In this document: one piece after another, positions 1-10,638 of the stretch
How the letters are laid out: the number at the start of each line of letters is the position of its first letter
Numbering within the stretch: position 1 is the stretch's first letter
NCBI RefSeq assembly: GCF_002005465.1
Contig: NZ_CP014691.1
Span: 1,240,001 to 1,304,000, forward strand
Length of the DNA stretch: 64,000 nt
Reading direction: 5' to 3'
Origin: Neoasaia chiangmaiensis
GTDB lineage: Bacteria; Pseudomonadota; Alphaproteobacteria; Acetobacterales; Acetobacteraceae
Made by a program: the position numbers and the translations under genes
Notes under the pieces: model-generated
Databases searched by the model: none
What the model was told of the DNA's origin: nothing
The model's input: only the letters and a program-made list of their open reading frames with translations

Positions 1-2125
1 GCAGCGTGCTTTTCAGCGATGCGACATGGGTCGCGCAAGCCGCGAACACCGCCTGTTGCTGCGCGATCTGTTGCGCAGCTTTCACGCGCCATGCCTTGTT
101 GTGGTGTCCCTTCTCCATCGCCTCCAGACCCGTCAGCGCCAGAGCCGAAAGCTGCTGCGAGACCGGTATGGCCGCCTGAAGTTGCGGTGTCGTGGCCACG
201 ACCTGATACGCGCTGGCATTCGCGGCATAAACATTCAGCATCGCGCGCAAGGGGGCCGCAACGCTCAGGTCGCCGGCCGCGTAACGCGACGCCAGACGAT
301 TGAACGCCATGGCGGAGAAACTGTCCGGCTGAGCGATCGCGCCCGGCGCATCCAGCATCTCGTCGCCATTGTTCGCCAGGCGATTCATGGCGTAATTCTG
401 CACCGGAACGGTCGCATCCGTCAGTACCGTCAGCGGCTCGATATTGTCCGGCGTCATACGCGCCACCATGCGCGCCCGATTGCGCGATGCCTCAAGCCCG
501 GTCGCTTCCAGTTCCGCCTGAATGGTCGGCAAACGACGTTCCATATCCGCCACGTCCCGCACGCTTTCCGGCGACCAGTAGCGTTCGGCAATGGCGATCG
601 AACGTGGCCACAGGCGCGCATCCGTCATCTCGTCCGAGACGATCTCACTCCACAACGGTGCCTCGCCACCCAGCACCAGTTTCTTCTGCGCGTCGTCCAG
701 CGGCGGTTCATTCGGGTCGAGCGTGAACGCATCGATCATCGGACCGGCTTTTACGCGGGCCTTCGCGCCCTCTTCCGGTGACAGACCATCCGCCTGCACA
801 TCGAACGGGTCGACGGCATAATGCTCCGCCGCCGGACGCAGCAGATCCAGATAATAACCCGACGAAACGACCACCGGATGACCGGCCCGTGTTGCGGAAC
901 CGATCCATTTCGATCCACGCCAGGCTTCCACGACCACATCCTTGGGAATCGGCGCTTCGCTGACCTCATCCCAGCCCATCATGATCTTGCCCTGATGGGC
1001 GAGAACCTTCTCGACCTCCGCCGTGAACGCCGCCTGCAACGCCGGCGCGTCCGCATAACCGTGCGCCTTCATGTACGCGGCGATCTTCGGATTGGTCGTC
1101 CATTGCTTCGACACCACCTCATCTCCACCCGAGTGGAAATAACGGTCGGGGAAGAGCGCTCCCATCTCGGCGTAGAGACCTGCGGCAAAACGCAGGACAT
1201 CCGGCCGCGTCGGGTCGAACGCTGGATTGTTGAGGTTGAGATGTTGCGAACAGCTTGTGGTCGAACCTCCGCCACTGAACGCCGTCTGGCAGGTCTTCAA
1301 CCATTCCTTCGTCAAGGGAACCGGTTGCTGCGCCGCCAGTTCCGGATAGGCTTGCAGAACCGACAAGGCATGCCCCGGAATGTCGAACTCCGGCACGATA
1401 CGGATGCCACGATCCGCCGCATAAGCGACGATCTCGCGAATCTGCGCCTGGGTGTAATACTGATGATGACCGCCGATTTCCTGAAGCTTCGGGTAGCGGT
1501 GGCTCTCGACACGGAAACCGGTGCCGTCGCTTAGGTGCCAATGCAGCACGTTGAGCTTTGTCAGTTCCATCGCGTCCAGCTGGCGCTTGACGGTCTCGAC
1601 CGACACGAAGTGGCGCGACACGTCGAGCATCAGCCCACGCCAGACGAAACGTGGCGCATCATCAATATGGGCATCGGCCAGAGTTACGCCCTGCGGCGTG
1701 TGCTGCACCAGTTGCAGCAGCGTTGCCAGACCACGAAGAACACCCGCCGGTCCGTTCGCCGTCAGCGTCACGCCATCCGCGCCGGCGTTCAGCGTGTAAT
1801 GTTCATGTTCGTGAACGGTGAGGTATTCCGGGTCCCGTCCAACGCGAATATGCAACGCCAGCGGCGCGCCGCCCGCAGCCGATGGGCCCGTCAGTTGGTT
1901 CAACCGCGTCTGAAAACGGGCGAGCGCGCGTTTCAGGAGCGGCGTGGGCTTTCCACTGTCCCATACGACCTGCATACCTCCCGCAAGGGGCACACCACCG
2001 CCGTCGAACGTCGCGGATTGCGGCATTGGCATCAGATCCGGCGCCGCGCGCGCCGGACTCGCCCCTCCCAGCATCAGCGCCATTGCGGCGCAGGACAGGA
2101 ACATTGCATATCGGGTTCGTTTCAT
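1..2125 (-). CDS. Beta-N-acetylhexosaminidase (GH20), exported; C-terminus beyond window
   Basis: About 708 codons are visible and the frame runs off the left edge without a stop. The N-terminus is a signal peptide (MKRTRYAMFLSCAAMALMLG, cleavage likely after an Ala-Arg-Ala near residue 28), so the enzyme is periplasmic or secreted. It has the GH20 catalytic motif HSGGDE, with the Asp-Glu pair at about residues 335-336. The family removes terminal GlcNAc or GalNAc by substrate-assisted catalysis. It is the last visible gene of the leftward operon; 13 nt separate it from the CutC gene, with AAGGA about 10 nt before its ATG. In this context it probably trims chitooligosaccharides or peptidoglycan fragments before uptake. 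The family call is firm; the natural substrate is inference. Confidence 0.93.
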   Translation of the reverse strand, partial: MKRTRYAMFLSCAAMALMLGGASPARAAPDLMPMPQSATFDGGGVPLAGGMQVVWDSGKPTPLLKRALARFQTRLNQLTGPSAAGGAPLALHIRVGRDPEYLTVHEHEHYTLNAGADGVTLTANGPAGVLRGLATLLQLVQHTPQGVTLADAHIDDAPRFVWRGLMLDVSRHFVSVETVKRQLDAMELTKLNVLHWHLSDGTGFRVESHRYPKLQEIGGHHQYYTQAQIREIVAYAADRGIRIVPEFDIPGHALSVLQAYPELAAQQPVPLTKEWLKTCQTAFSGGGSTTSCSQHLNLNNPAFDPTRPDVLRFAAGLYAEMGALFPDRYFHSGGDEVVSKQWTTNPKIAAYMKAHGYADAPALQAAFTAEVEKVLAHQGKIMMGWDEVSEAPIPKDVVVEAWRGSKWIGSATRAGHPVVVSSGYYLDLLRPAAEHYAVDPFDVQADGLSPEEGAKARVKAGPMIDAFTLDPNEPPLDDAQKKLVLGGEAPLWSEIVSDEMTDARLWPRSIAIAERYWSPESVRDVADMERRLPTIQAELEATGLEASRNRARMVARMTPDNIEPLTVLTDATVPVQNYAMNRLANNGDEMLDAPGAIAQPDSFSAMAFNRLASRYAAGDLSVAAPLRAMLNVYAANASAYQVVATTPQLQAAIPVSQQLSALALTGLEAMEKGHHNKAWRVKAAQQIAQQQAVFAACATHVASLKSTL

Positions 2126-2138
2126 ATTCGATATATCC

Positions 2139-2873
2139 TTATGAATGATCGTATCTGTCAACGGTGTCGAGCGCAGCGCGAAGGGCCTCAATCACCAGAG
2201 GATCGGCCGGCGCACGACTCACACCAAAACCCAGGGCCGCGACGACTGGCGCATATTGCTGAACGGGGCCGCGACAGGACCCGTGCACGGCACCGACCCC
2301 CGTCTCCCGCACCAGCGCCACCACGTTCGCCGGATTGACGCCACCACCCGCCATAATTTCGATCCGCCCGGCTGCGGCTTGCGTCAGGGAATGCAGGACA
2401 GCGGCCCCTTCCGGTGCCGTCCTGGCACCGCCAGATGTCAGGATGCGCTCGAAACCAAGTTCGATTGCCGTTTCCAACGCCCGCAACGGCTCAGGCACCA
2501 GATCGAAAGCCCGGTGCAGCGTCCGCCCCATCGTGCCGCAAGCCGCACTCAGCCGTGCCAGCATGGCGATATCCAGCGTCCCATCGTCCCGGCTGGCCCC
2601 CAGCACGACGCCCGCCAGACCCGCCGAGCGCGCCGCGGCAATATCGCCGAGCATGACCGCTTCCTCTTCCGCATCGAACACGAAGTCACCCGCGCGCGGT
2701 CGGATCATCGCATAGGCCGGCGTCTCAAGGGTCACCGCCAACCGCATCAGCCCCATGCTGGGCGTCAAACCGCCAACCGCCAACGCCGCACAAAGCTCGA
2801 CCCGCGCGACGCCCGGCACCTGCGCCGCATGCAAGCTCGCCACATCGTCGACGCACACTTCCAGTTCGATCAT
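2139..2873 (-). CDS. cutC: CutC-family TIM-barrel protein
   Basis: This 244-residue protein matches the CutC family along its length: it opens MIELEVCVDDVASLHAAQ, then shows VARVELCAAL and, near the C-terminus, EIMAGGGVNPANV. CutC was named for copper homeostasis, but that role is disputed. Here it sits between a peptide-type ABC ATPase (ATGA overlap at 2870-2873) and a hexosaminidase, and no copper gene is near. A role in handling sugars or amino sugars is therefore more likely than copper tolerance. That last statement is inference from context. Confidence 0.88.
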   Translation of the reverse strand: MIELEVCVDDVASLHAAQVPGVARVELCAALAVGGLTPSMGLMRLAVTLETPAYAMIRPRAGDFVFDAEEEAVMLGDIAAARSAGLAGVVLGASRDDGTLDIAMLARLSAACGTMGRTLHRAFDLVPEPLRALETAIELGFERILTSGGARTAPEGAAVLHSLTQAAAGRIEIMAGGGVNPANVVALVRETGVGAVHGSCRGPVQQYAPVVAALGFGVSRAPADPLVIEALRAALDTVDRYDHS

Positions 2874-3633
2874 GCCTGAGGCTCCAGAGTTCGATGCGAC
2901 GCCAGCAGCAGGCGCGTGTAGTCTTCACGCGGCGCTGCAAAAAGCGCGACTGTTTCTCCTTGTTCCACGATCCGGCCGCGCCGCAGCACGACCGCCCGAT
3001 CGCAGAGAACACGCACCACCGCGAGATCATGCGTGATGAACAGGATCGACAACCCCAGATCGTCCCGCAAATCCATCAGCAGGTTCAGGATCTGGGCCTG
3101 CACGGAAACATCCAGCGCCGCCGTCGCCTCATCCGCGATCAGCAACGCCGGCTCGACAGCCAAGGCGCGCGCAATGCCGATCCGCGCGCGCTGACCGCCG
3201 GAAAAGGCGTGCGGAAGCCGATCGTAGACGGCATCGGACAAGCCTACCCGCGTCAGCAGTTCCGAAACACGCTGCCGACGCAGCGCTTTCGGCACGAGAC
3301 GATGAATCGCCAGCGGTTCGGCAATCTGCGCGCCGACGGTCATGCGCGGATCGAGACTGGCGAACGGGTCCTGAAAAATCATCTGCACATGCCGTGCGCG
3401 ACCGACATGCGCCGTGCCCTGATCGAGAACGATCTCTCCCCTCGCCACCGGTGTAAGCCCCACGATGCTGCGCGCAATCGTGCTTTTCCCGGAACCGGAT
3501 TCGCCGATCAGCCCCACGATTTCGCCACGACCGACACGAAACGAAACGCCGTGAACGATCGGCACCGGGCGAGAGCGCCATAGCGCGCCGCCACGATACG
3601 CCACATGCAGATCGCGCACATCCAGAAGCGTCG

Positions 3634-3637
<4 letters not shown>
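2870..3637 (-). CDS. Oligopeptide-type ABC transporter ATP-binding protein (OppF/DppF-like)
   Basis: This is a 255-residue ABC ATPase. It shows Walker A GESGSGKST at about residues 43-51, the Q-loop segment QMIFQDPFASLDPRM, an ABC signature in the form FSGGQRAR, and Walker B LLIADEATAALD. I start it at ATG 3637, which overlaps the stop of the upstream ATPase (ATGA); a longer frame to 3721 would run far into that gene. It lacks the C-terminal extension usual in OppF and DppF proteins, which are typically over 300 residues. It should pair with the ATPase at 3634-4632 and the permeases of the divergent operon. Confidence 0.92.
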
Positions 3638-4628
<991 letters not shown>

Positions 4629-4632
<4 letters not shown>

Positions 4633-6083
4633 GTCGTGCCAGCGCGCGGCGTCTGCACGAAAACCGTCGGCGACCACGCAAATTCCGCGTCGAACGGGAA
4701 ACAGGGCCGCCGCGTCTGTCGTCGCGGCAGATGCGCGACATCCTGATTCACCACACCATCCGATAGTGCCATGAGCGAGGGATTGGCCAAGGGCGCCAGA
4801 TCCGGCGACAGATAGCCCGACTTCACGACCAGAATCCGCGCCGCAGCCGGATCGAGTCCCAGCCGCTGGAAGTCCGAGATGTTGTGATAAGGCCGTCGTC
4901 GCGCGGCAAGAACGATCGTGATGCCCCGATGCCGCACGACAGCCTCCCGCTCCGCAGGCTCGGCATGATCCTGCAAATGCACGACGGTGCATTCCAGCGA
5001 CACGCGCACCCCGGCCGGATCAAGCCGCGCACCGATCGAGAAGGATTGTTGCCCCCCGATGCCAGCTGCAAACGCTTCCACGCAGGCGGCCGGATCGGTG
5101 ATCGCCGCAACGATGACATCCTGCGCATCCTGCGCGGCCAGGGCGGACAACACATCCGCCCGGTCGCCGACACCGCCGCCGGTCGGGTTGTCGCCCGAAT
5201 CCGCGATGATGGCCGGTTGCGTTTCCGCTTTCATCGCCCGCACCACGCAGTGCGCAATGCTGCCCGTTTCGCAGCCGAACACGAAATCGTGCCGGGCATT
5301 CCAGTACGCTTGCGCCAGTTCGCGCGCCGCCTGCTTCAGGGCCAGCTCATTTGTCCCCGTGATGACGGCGGATGCCGTTGCGCGCGGCTCATCCGCCCAG
5401 ACGTATCCGACCATCAACGCCGCGTCCCAGATACCCGCCCGAGCATCGTATTCCGGCAGACGCGCGTAGAGGCTTTTCGCCGGCTCGTCCTCCGTGCTCG
5501 TCCTTTCGCCCGGCAACAGAACGGGTACCGGCGCCCAGACGATCGCCGGTCGAACACCCTCCTTCAGCGCGTCGACCAGCATATCCACGGCACGCCGCAT
5601 CGTGCGTTCGACATCGATATGCGGCGCGGTGCGATAGGCCGAGAACATATCGAGCGAATCGATGATCGGCTGACTGACATTTCCGTGCAGGTCATAGCTC
5701 GCTGAAACGTAACATTCCGGACCGACAACATTACGCGCCGCAGAGATCCAGTCCACCTCGGCATCGTGCAGCCCCTCGACGAACATGGCGCCGTGCATGG
5801 CCAGATAAAGCCCGTCGAGGGGCAGGCTCGCTTGCAACCGTGTCAGGAAATCCGCCTTGAATGCTTCATACACCGCCCGGGAAACAGGGCCGCCCGGCAC
5901 GGCGCGCGCATGCAGCAGTGGCAGGAAATCCGCATCGAAATCCTGGAGAAATGCGAAATACGGCATCTCCAGCATGTCGCTTCCGCGAAGAATACGGAAA
6001 TCCTCCTGTTGCATCAGAACCGGATTATATGTGCTGCATTCCGTGTGAATACCGCCGAAGGCAATGCGGAATTTCCTGCTCAT
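4629..6083 (-). CDS. M81 family metallopeptidase (MlrC-like, DUF1485)
   Basis: This 484-residue protein opens MSRKFRIAFGGIHTECSTYN, the MlrC-type N-terminus. It goes on with LAMHGAMFVEGLHDAEVD, YDLHGNVSQ and the late IADSGDNPTGGGVGDRADV, consistent with the two-domain MlrC fold and its zinc ligands. MlrC was described as cleaving linear microcystin peptides; most homologues have no known substrate. Start ATG 6083 overlaps the ROK regulator stop (ATGA). No signal peptide is seen, so it probably acts in the cytoplasm on the imported compound. Its placement beside a peptide-type importer and a hexosaminidase hints at glycopeptide or muropeptide breakdown, which is inference. Confidence 0.9.
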
Positions 6084-7219
6084 GTCCAATCGCTCCCGAA
6101 CAGATAATGTTGGGCGGCCAGTCCGGCGGCACCCGTGGCGAAACTGTTGGCTTCCGCGCCACGCAATGTCAGCGCCGTCTGGACGCCCGCGCGCCGCAAC
6201 ACATGTGTTTCCATCTCCTGACGCAGCACGCGGCCAAAGACACTTTCCTTCAATGCGGGGTCGAGGATCACCACCACCTGGCTCGGGTCGAACATCTGCA
6301 CCAGTTGCGCCAGCGCGATGCCCAGCGCCGTCCCGGCACGGTGCAGGATCGCCAGCGCTTCCGGATGGCCGTTGGCCGTCAATGCCACCAGTTCGGCAAT
6401 ATCCGTCGTCAACCCCACCTGCCGCGCCGCGCCGCGGATCGCCTGTAGCGACGAGACCGTCTCCAGACATCCCCGGTTGCCGCACCGGCAGGGCAGCGCG
6501 TCCTGCGAGCCGAATGCGATCGGTGAATGGGACAGTTCGCCCGCCCCGCCATGATGCCCACGATGCAGGCGTCCATTGACGATATGCGCGCTTCCGATGC
6601 CGTCCCCGACGAAAACCAGACTGAAATCCGGCCGGTCGCCCGTCGGGCCGAAGAGCTGCTCGCCCAGAATCAGGGCATTTGCGTCATTCTCCACAAAAAC
6701 CGGCAGGCCGGTCAGGGACGACAGGCGCCCGGCCACATCGAGATCCACCCAGCCCAATGCCGCCGACGCCAGACAGACCCGCCGATCGCGCGAGACGAAT
6801 CCCGGCTGCGCGACCCCGATGCCGGCAATCGGCCCGACATCAGGTCCTGCCTGCGCGCGCACGGTCTCCACCGCCGCCGCCAGTTGCGGAAAACAAATCG
6901 CGGGGTCGGCTTCCCGGCGCATCGAATGCTCGGCCAGCACACGACCATGAGGATCGGTGAGGACGACCGTCACCGGGTCCGTCTGCAATGAAATGCCGAC
7001 GAAGCTTGCCGCGTCACTGCACAGGCCGAGCGTAACCGACGGTCGCCCCTGCCCGAAAACCAGTTCCTGCTCGCGCAGCACACCGCGTGCGATGAGGTCG
7101 CGCACCAGAAGCGTGACGCTCGCCTTGCTCAGGGCGAGGTTGCGCGCCAGATCGGTGCGGCTCATCGAACCATGACGGCTCAACGTGCTGAGGATGCGAT
7201 GATGCCCGGCCGAAAACAT
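6080..7219 (-). CDS. ROK-family transcriptional regulator (NagC/Mlc type)
   Basis: The protein has about 379 residues. The N-terminus is a winged helix-turn-helix (ILSTLSRHGSMSRTDLARNL, then ALSKASVTLLVRDLI). It is followed by a ROK sugar-binding domain with GVAQPGFVSRD, GDGIGSAHIVNG and the zinc motif CRCGNRGCLE near residue 245. I prefer ATG 7219 because AAGGCGG lies 8 nt upstream and ROK repressors commonly open like this; an in-frame ATG at 7246 is the alternative. It is first in the leftward operon and divergent from the solute-binding protein gene, so it likely controls both arms in response to a sugar ligand. The ligand is not known. Confidence 0.92.
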   Translation of the reverse strand: MFSAGHHRILSTLSRHGSMSRTDLARNLALSKASVTLLVRDLIARGVLREQELVFGQGRPSVTLGLCSDAASFVGISLQTDPVTVVLTDPHGRVLAEHSMRREADPAICFPQLAAAVETVRAQAGPDVGPIAGIGVAQPGFVSRDRRVCLASAALGWVDLDVAGRLSSLTGLPVFVENDANALILGEQLFGPTGDRPDFSLVFVGDGIGSAHIVNGRLHRGHHGGAGELSHSPIAFGSQDALPCRCGNRGCLETVSSLQAIRGAARQVGLTTDIAELVALTANGHPEALAILHRAGTALGIALAQLVQMFDPSQVVVILDPALKESVFGRVLRQEMETHVLRRAGVQTALTLRGAEANSFATGAAGLAAQHYLFGSDWT

Positions 7220-7247
7220 GATGGAACCGCCTTGTGCGATGACCATC

Positions 7248-7263
7248 TTATTTCGTTTGATAA
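7248..7263. promoter_or_regulatory. Candidate ROK operator in the divergent intergenic region
   Basis: An AT-rich imperfect dyad TTATTTCGTTTGATAA lies 29 nt upstream of the preferred regulator start and about 100 nt before the solute-binding protein start. Known NagC and Mlc operators are AT-rich dyads with TTATTT-type half-sites. Only the outer TTAT/ATAA arms match exactly, so this is tentative. Confidence 0.35.
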
Positions 7264-7365
7264 ACCAAGTTCATGTCAATAGAACATCATGACGAATTAA
7301 CAACGAGACCGTATTTTTTATCGTTTCGCGCGTTTTCGCCAACATTCCGTCCAACCGGAGACAAT

Positions 7366-8883
7366 GTGTCGCGACGTCGTCTTTCCTTCAGCGCCGCCCT
7401 TGCCGCCACGTGCAAGACCGTCACCGCTTCGGCGGCGACGCTGACCGTCATGCTTGCCGAACCGCCACGCACCATGGACCCGGCCGATCAGAACGCAACC
7501 GCCACACGATCCGTCCTGGCGCCGTTCTACGAGAGTCTCGTGGCACAGGATGAACACGGCAATATCCAGCCCGCGCTCGCTACGGCATGGTCATCCTCGC
7601 CGGATGGCCGCGTCTGGCGCTTCACGCTTCGCACCGGCGTCTTTTTCCATGACGGCTCAATATGCGACGCGCCGGCCGCGGTCGCATCGCTCAATCGTCT
7701 TGTTGCGCCGGATGCGGCTCTCGCGGGGTCCGGCATCTTCCGCAAACTGATTTCCAGCGTGGAACGTGACGGAAACGATATCGTCATCACCCTGCACTCT
7801 CCCTATGCGGATCTGCTGCACCTTCTTTCCCAGACACAGGCCGCCATCGTCTCGCCCGTCGCGGCAACCTCGACACTGGCGCGCCATGCCGATGGCACCG
7901 GTCCCTATCGTTTCGGCGACTGGCAGGATGGCGAACGCGTGCGCGCGCTGCGCAACGACCGTTACTGGGGCGACAAGGCAAGGCTTGAGAGGATCGACTG
8001 GCGCTGGTCGCCGGAACCGTCCGTTCTGAACATGGCGCTGCAAACCGGCGATGCCGATGTCGTCATGCCGCTGGCCCCCGTATTCAGCCACCTGTATCGT
8101 GACAGCGATGTCGCACATGTCGACCGGCATCCGGGGGGCACCCAGTTCTGGGTCGCCCTGAACAACCGCCTCCCACCCCTGGACGATGCGCGCGTTCGTC
8201 GCGCCCTTGGGCTTGCCATCGATCGCGCGGCTCTCGTCGCTGGCCTTCTGCACGGAAACGGTACACCAGCCTGCCATCCACTGACGCCGGAAACGCCGGG
8301 CAACCTGCCCTGCACACCAGCCGACGGTCCCGATCTCCAGCGGGCCGCAGCGCTTCTCCGACAGGCCGGCCATGCCAACGGCTTTCCCGCGACCGTCATC
8401 GTGCAGGAGCCGGAGGAACCGATTGCCGAAGCGCTTCAGGCTATGTGGCGACCGCTTGGCATCAAGCTGGCGATCCGGCGTCAGGAAGCCGGCGTCTGGA
8501 TGCAATCCGCCTTTTCAGGCCCTGCCGAAAAAAGAAAGACCGGTATCGGCATGATTATCTCGTCCTGGTCCGCGCCTTTCGTCGCCGATCTTCAATTGCG
8601 ACCGCTCTACGCAAGCGCCAACAGCGCACCGGGCGGTGCCAATCTGGGATTTTACGCCAATCATCTGGTGGACGCCGCGATGGATCAGGCGGCCGCAACG
8701 CTGGACCCTGCCGAACGCACCGCGATCTATCGCACGATGCAAGGCCAGATCGCGCAGGACGCTCCCTTGTTGCCACTCTATATGCAGGACAATCTCTACG
8801 GCGTGCGTCGCAACGTGCACGGCGTCTTTTCGATGCCGGATGGCGAGATCGTCGTCAGCCGCGCCTGGAAAGACGGGCCATGA
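7366..8883 (+). CDS. ABC transporter solute-binding protein, family 5 (oligopeptide type)
   Basis: This is a 505-residue periplasmic binding protein of the OppA/DppA family, with LTVMLAEPPRTMDPADQNAT near the mature N-terminus, GTGPYRF and DVVMPL. I chose GTG 7366 because GGAG lies 5 nt upstream and it gives a clean signal peptide (SRRRLSFSAALAATCKTVTA, cleavage near ASA-A). An in-frame ATG at 7273 would add 31 residues with no export character. The gene opens the rightward operon and overlaps the first permease by ATGA. The ligand could be a peptide, a glycopeptide or an oligosaccharide. Confidence 0.92.
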   Translation: MSRRRLSFSAALAATCKTVTASAATLTVMLAEPPRTMDPADQNATATRSVLAPFYESLVAQDEHGNIQPALATAWSSSPDGRVWRFTLRTGVFFHDGSICDAPAAVASLNRLVAPDAALAGSGIFRKLISSVERDGNDIVITLHSPYADLLHLLSQTQAAIVSPVAATSTLARHADGTGPYRFGDWQDGERVRALRNDRYWGDKARLERIDWRWSPEPSVLNMALQTGDADVVMPLAPVFSHLYRDSDVAHVDRHPGGTQFWVALNNRLPPLDDARVRRALGLAIDRAALVAGLLHGNGTPACHPLTPETPGNLPCTPADGPDLQRAAALLRQAGHANGFPATVIVQEPEEPIAEALQAMWRPLGIKLAIRRQEAGVWMQSAFSGPAEKRKTGIGMIISSWSAPFVADLQLRPLYASANSAPGGANLGFYANHLVDAAMDQAAATLDPAERTAIYRTMQGQIAQDAPLLPLYMQDNLYGVRRNVHGVFSMPDGEIVVSRAWKDGP

Positions 8884-9800
8884 ATACCGTTCTTCGCCGC
8901 GCCATGAACCTGCCCGTCATCATGCTGGGCGTTTCCGCCATCGTCTTCATCGCCATTCACGCCCTTCCCGGCGATCCCGCACGCCTGATGGCCGGCCCAC
9001 AGGCACCGGAGGGCGTCGTCGCGGCCATCCATGAACGCCTCGGCCTCAATCAGTCCCTGCTCCACCAATACGGCCATTTCCTTCGCCACGCCCTTCAGGG
9101 CGATTTCGGCCTGTCACTTCGCGATGGCGCGCCCGTCGGTCGCATGATCGCCGGGCGATTGCCCTATTCATTGCTGCTGGGCGGCCTTGCCTATCTTCTG
9201 GCGATGGCCGTCGCCATTCCCGGCGGAATCGTGGGTGCGGTCTGCGCCAACCGCTGGCCCGACCACCTGCTGATGGCCATGACCCTCCTTGGCGCATCGC
9301 TCGCCAGCTTCTGGGTCGCCCTGATCGGCATGGAAGTCTTTGCCGTGCGCCTGCACTGGCTGCCGCTGATGGGTGCCGGAGACTGGCATCACGTCATCCT
9401 GCCCGTTCTCGTGCTTGCCCTGATGCCCTCGGCCCTCATCCTCCGCATGACCCGGACCGGCATGCGCGACATCCTGCGCCAGGACTATATCCGCACGGCG
9501 CGCGCCAAGGGCCTGTCGCCCATGACCGTCCTGCTGCGCCACGCCTTGCGCAACGCGATGATCCCCGTCGTGACCGTCGTCTTCCTCAATCTCGGCGGGC
9601 TTATCAGCGGTGCGATCGTGACGGAGACGGTCTTCGACTGGCCCGGCATCGGTCGCCTTCTGATCGACGCGGTGCGTTATCGTGATTATCCTACGATTCA
9701 GGCGATCACCCTGCTGTCGATCTTCGGCGTGCTGAGCGCCAATCTCCTGGCCGAGGCCATCATCGTCTATCTCGACCCGCGCATGCGGGGTCACAAATGA
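8880..9800 (+). CDS. ABC transporter permease (OppB/DppB type)
   Basis: The 306-residue inner-membrane permease opens with LRRAMNLPVIMLGVSAIVF and ALPGDPARLM, typical of DppB. It has about six membrane spans and the EAA-type coupling loop around DYIRTARAKGLSPMTVLLRH. ATG 8880 overlaps the preceding stop (ATGA). It pairs with the next permease and the two ATPases of the opposite operon. Confidence 0.95.
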   Translation: MNTVLRRAMNLPVIMLGVSAIVFIAIHALPGDPARLMAGPQAPEGVVAAIHERLGLNQSLLHQYGHFLRHALQGDFGLSLRDGAPVGRMIAGRLPYSLLLGGLAYLLAMAVAIPGGIVGAVCANRWPDHLLMAMTLLGASLASFWVALIGMEVFAVRLHWLPLMGAGDWHHVILPVLVLALMPSALILRMTRTGMRDILRQDYIRTARAKGLSPMTVLLRHALRNAMIPVVTVVFLNLGGLISGAIVTETVFDWPGIGRLLIDAVRYRDYPTIQAITLLSIFGVLSANLLAEAIIVYLDPRMRGHK

Positions 9801-10636
9801 AGCGTCTGGCAGAATCGCGCTTCTGGCGTCACCACGCCGTCCTGACGATCGGCGTTTTGCTCTGCGCCATCGGTATGGTGCTCGCGGCGTTCGGCCCGCT
9901 CGTCCTGGGCGGCGATCCGGCTGCGCAGGATCTTTATCATGTGCTCCAGCCCCCCTCCCGCCTGCATCCCTGCGGCACGGACGCGTTCGGGCGCGACATC
10001 CTGCTGCGCCTGATCTATGGCCTGCGACTGACGCTGGGGGAAATTGCCGTCTCCATCGCGCTGGCCGCCGGTCTCGGCATCCCGCTGGGCCTGTTCGCCG
10101 GCATGTCCGCGCCGTGGATCGACCGTGGCATCATGGCCGCTTCCGACATCGTCTTCGCTTTCCCGGGCCTTATCCTCGCGCTGCTCGTCGTCAGCCTGCT
10201 GGGGCCGGGATTACTGCACGCGCTTTTCGCCATCGCCGCGTTCTCGCTCCCCGTCTATGCGCGGCTGGCGCGCAACCTTGCCGCCGGTCTGCGGCATGCC
10301 ACCTATATCGAGGCCCTCCATGTCCTCGGCGCCAGCCGAACCCGTATCCTTTTTCACCACATCCTGCGCAACGCCGCCGGCCCGCTGATGGTGCAGATCA
10401 CACTCAGCGGGGGCACCGTCGTGCTGTCCGCCGCCAGCCTGTCCTTCCTCGGTCTCGGCGCCCAGCCACCGATGCCCGAATGGGGCACGATGATGAGCGA
10501 TGGCCGCAACACCCTGGGTGCGGCCTTCTGGCCCTGCCTGTTTCCCGGCCTCGCCATTGCGGCAACCGTCATCGGGCTGAACTGCCTTGGCGACGGACTG
10601 CGCGAATTTCTGAATGCACGTTCCGAACGATCCTGA
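9797..10636 (+). CDS. ABC transporter permease (OppC/DppC type)
   Basis: This 279-residue permease has the DppC hallmark HPCGTDAFGRDILLRLIYG (residues about 55-73), several membrane spans, and the coupling loop near ATYIEALHVLGASRTRILF. The late stretch LSFLGLGAQPPMPEWGTMM is also typical. ATG 9797 overlaps the previous stop by ATGA; three nucleotides separate its stop from the kinase gene. Confidence 0.95.
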   Translation: MKRLAESRFWRHHAVLTIGVLLCAIGMVLAAFGPLVLGGDPAAQDLYHVLQPPSRLHPCGTDAFGRDILLRLIYGLRLTLGEIAVSIALAAGLGIPLGLFAGMSAPWIDRGIMAASDIVFAFPGLILALLVVSLLGPGLLHALFAIAAFSLPVYARLARNLAAGLRHATYIEALHVLGASRTRILFHHILRNAAGPLMVQITLSGGTVVLSAASLSFLGLGAQPPMPEWGTMMSDGRNTLGAAFWPCLFPGLAIAATVIGLNCLGDGLREFLNARSERS

Positions 10637-10638
10637 GC

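Noticed and set aside
2139-2873. CutC as evidence for a copper-resistance cluster
   Set aside because: No copper ATPase, oxidase or chaperone gene lies nearby; the neighbours are sugar and peptide uptake genes.
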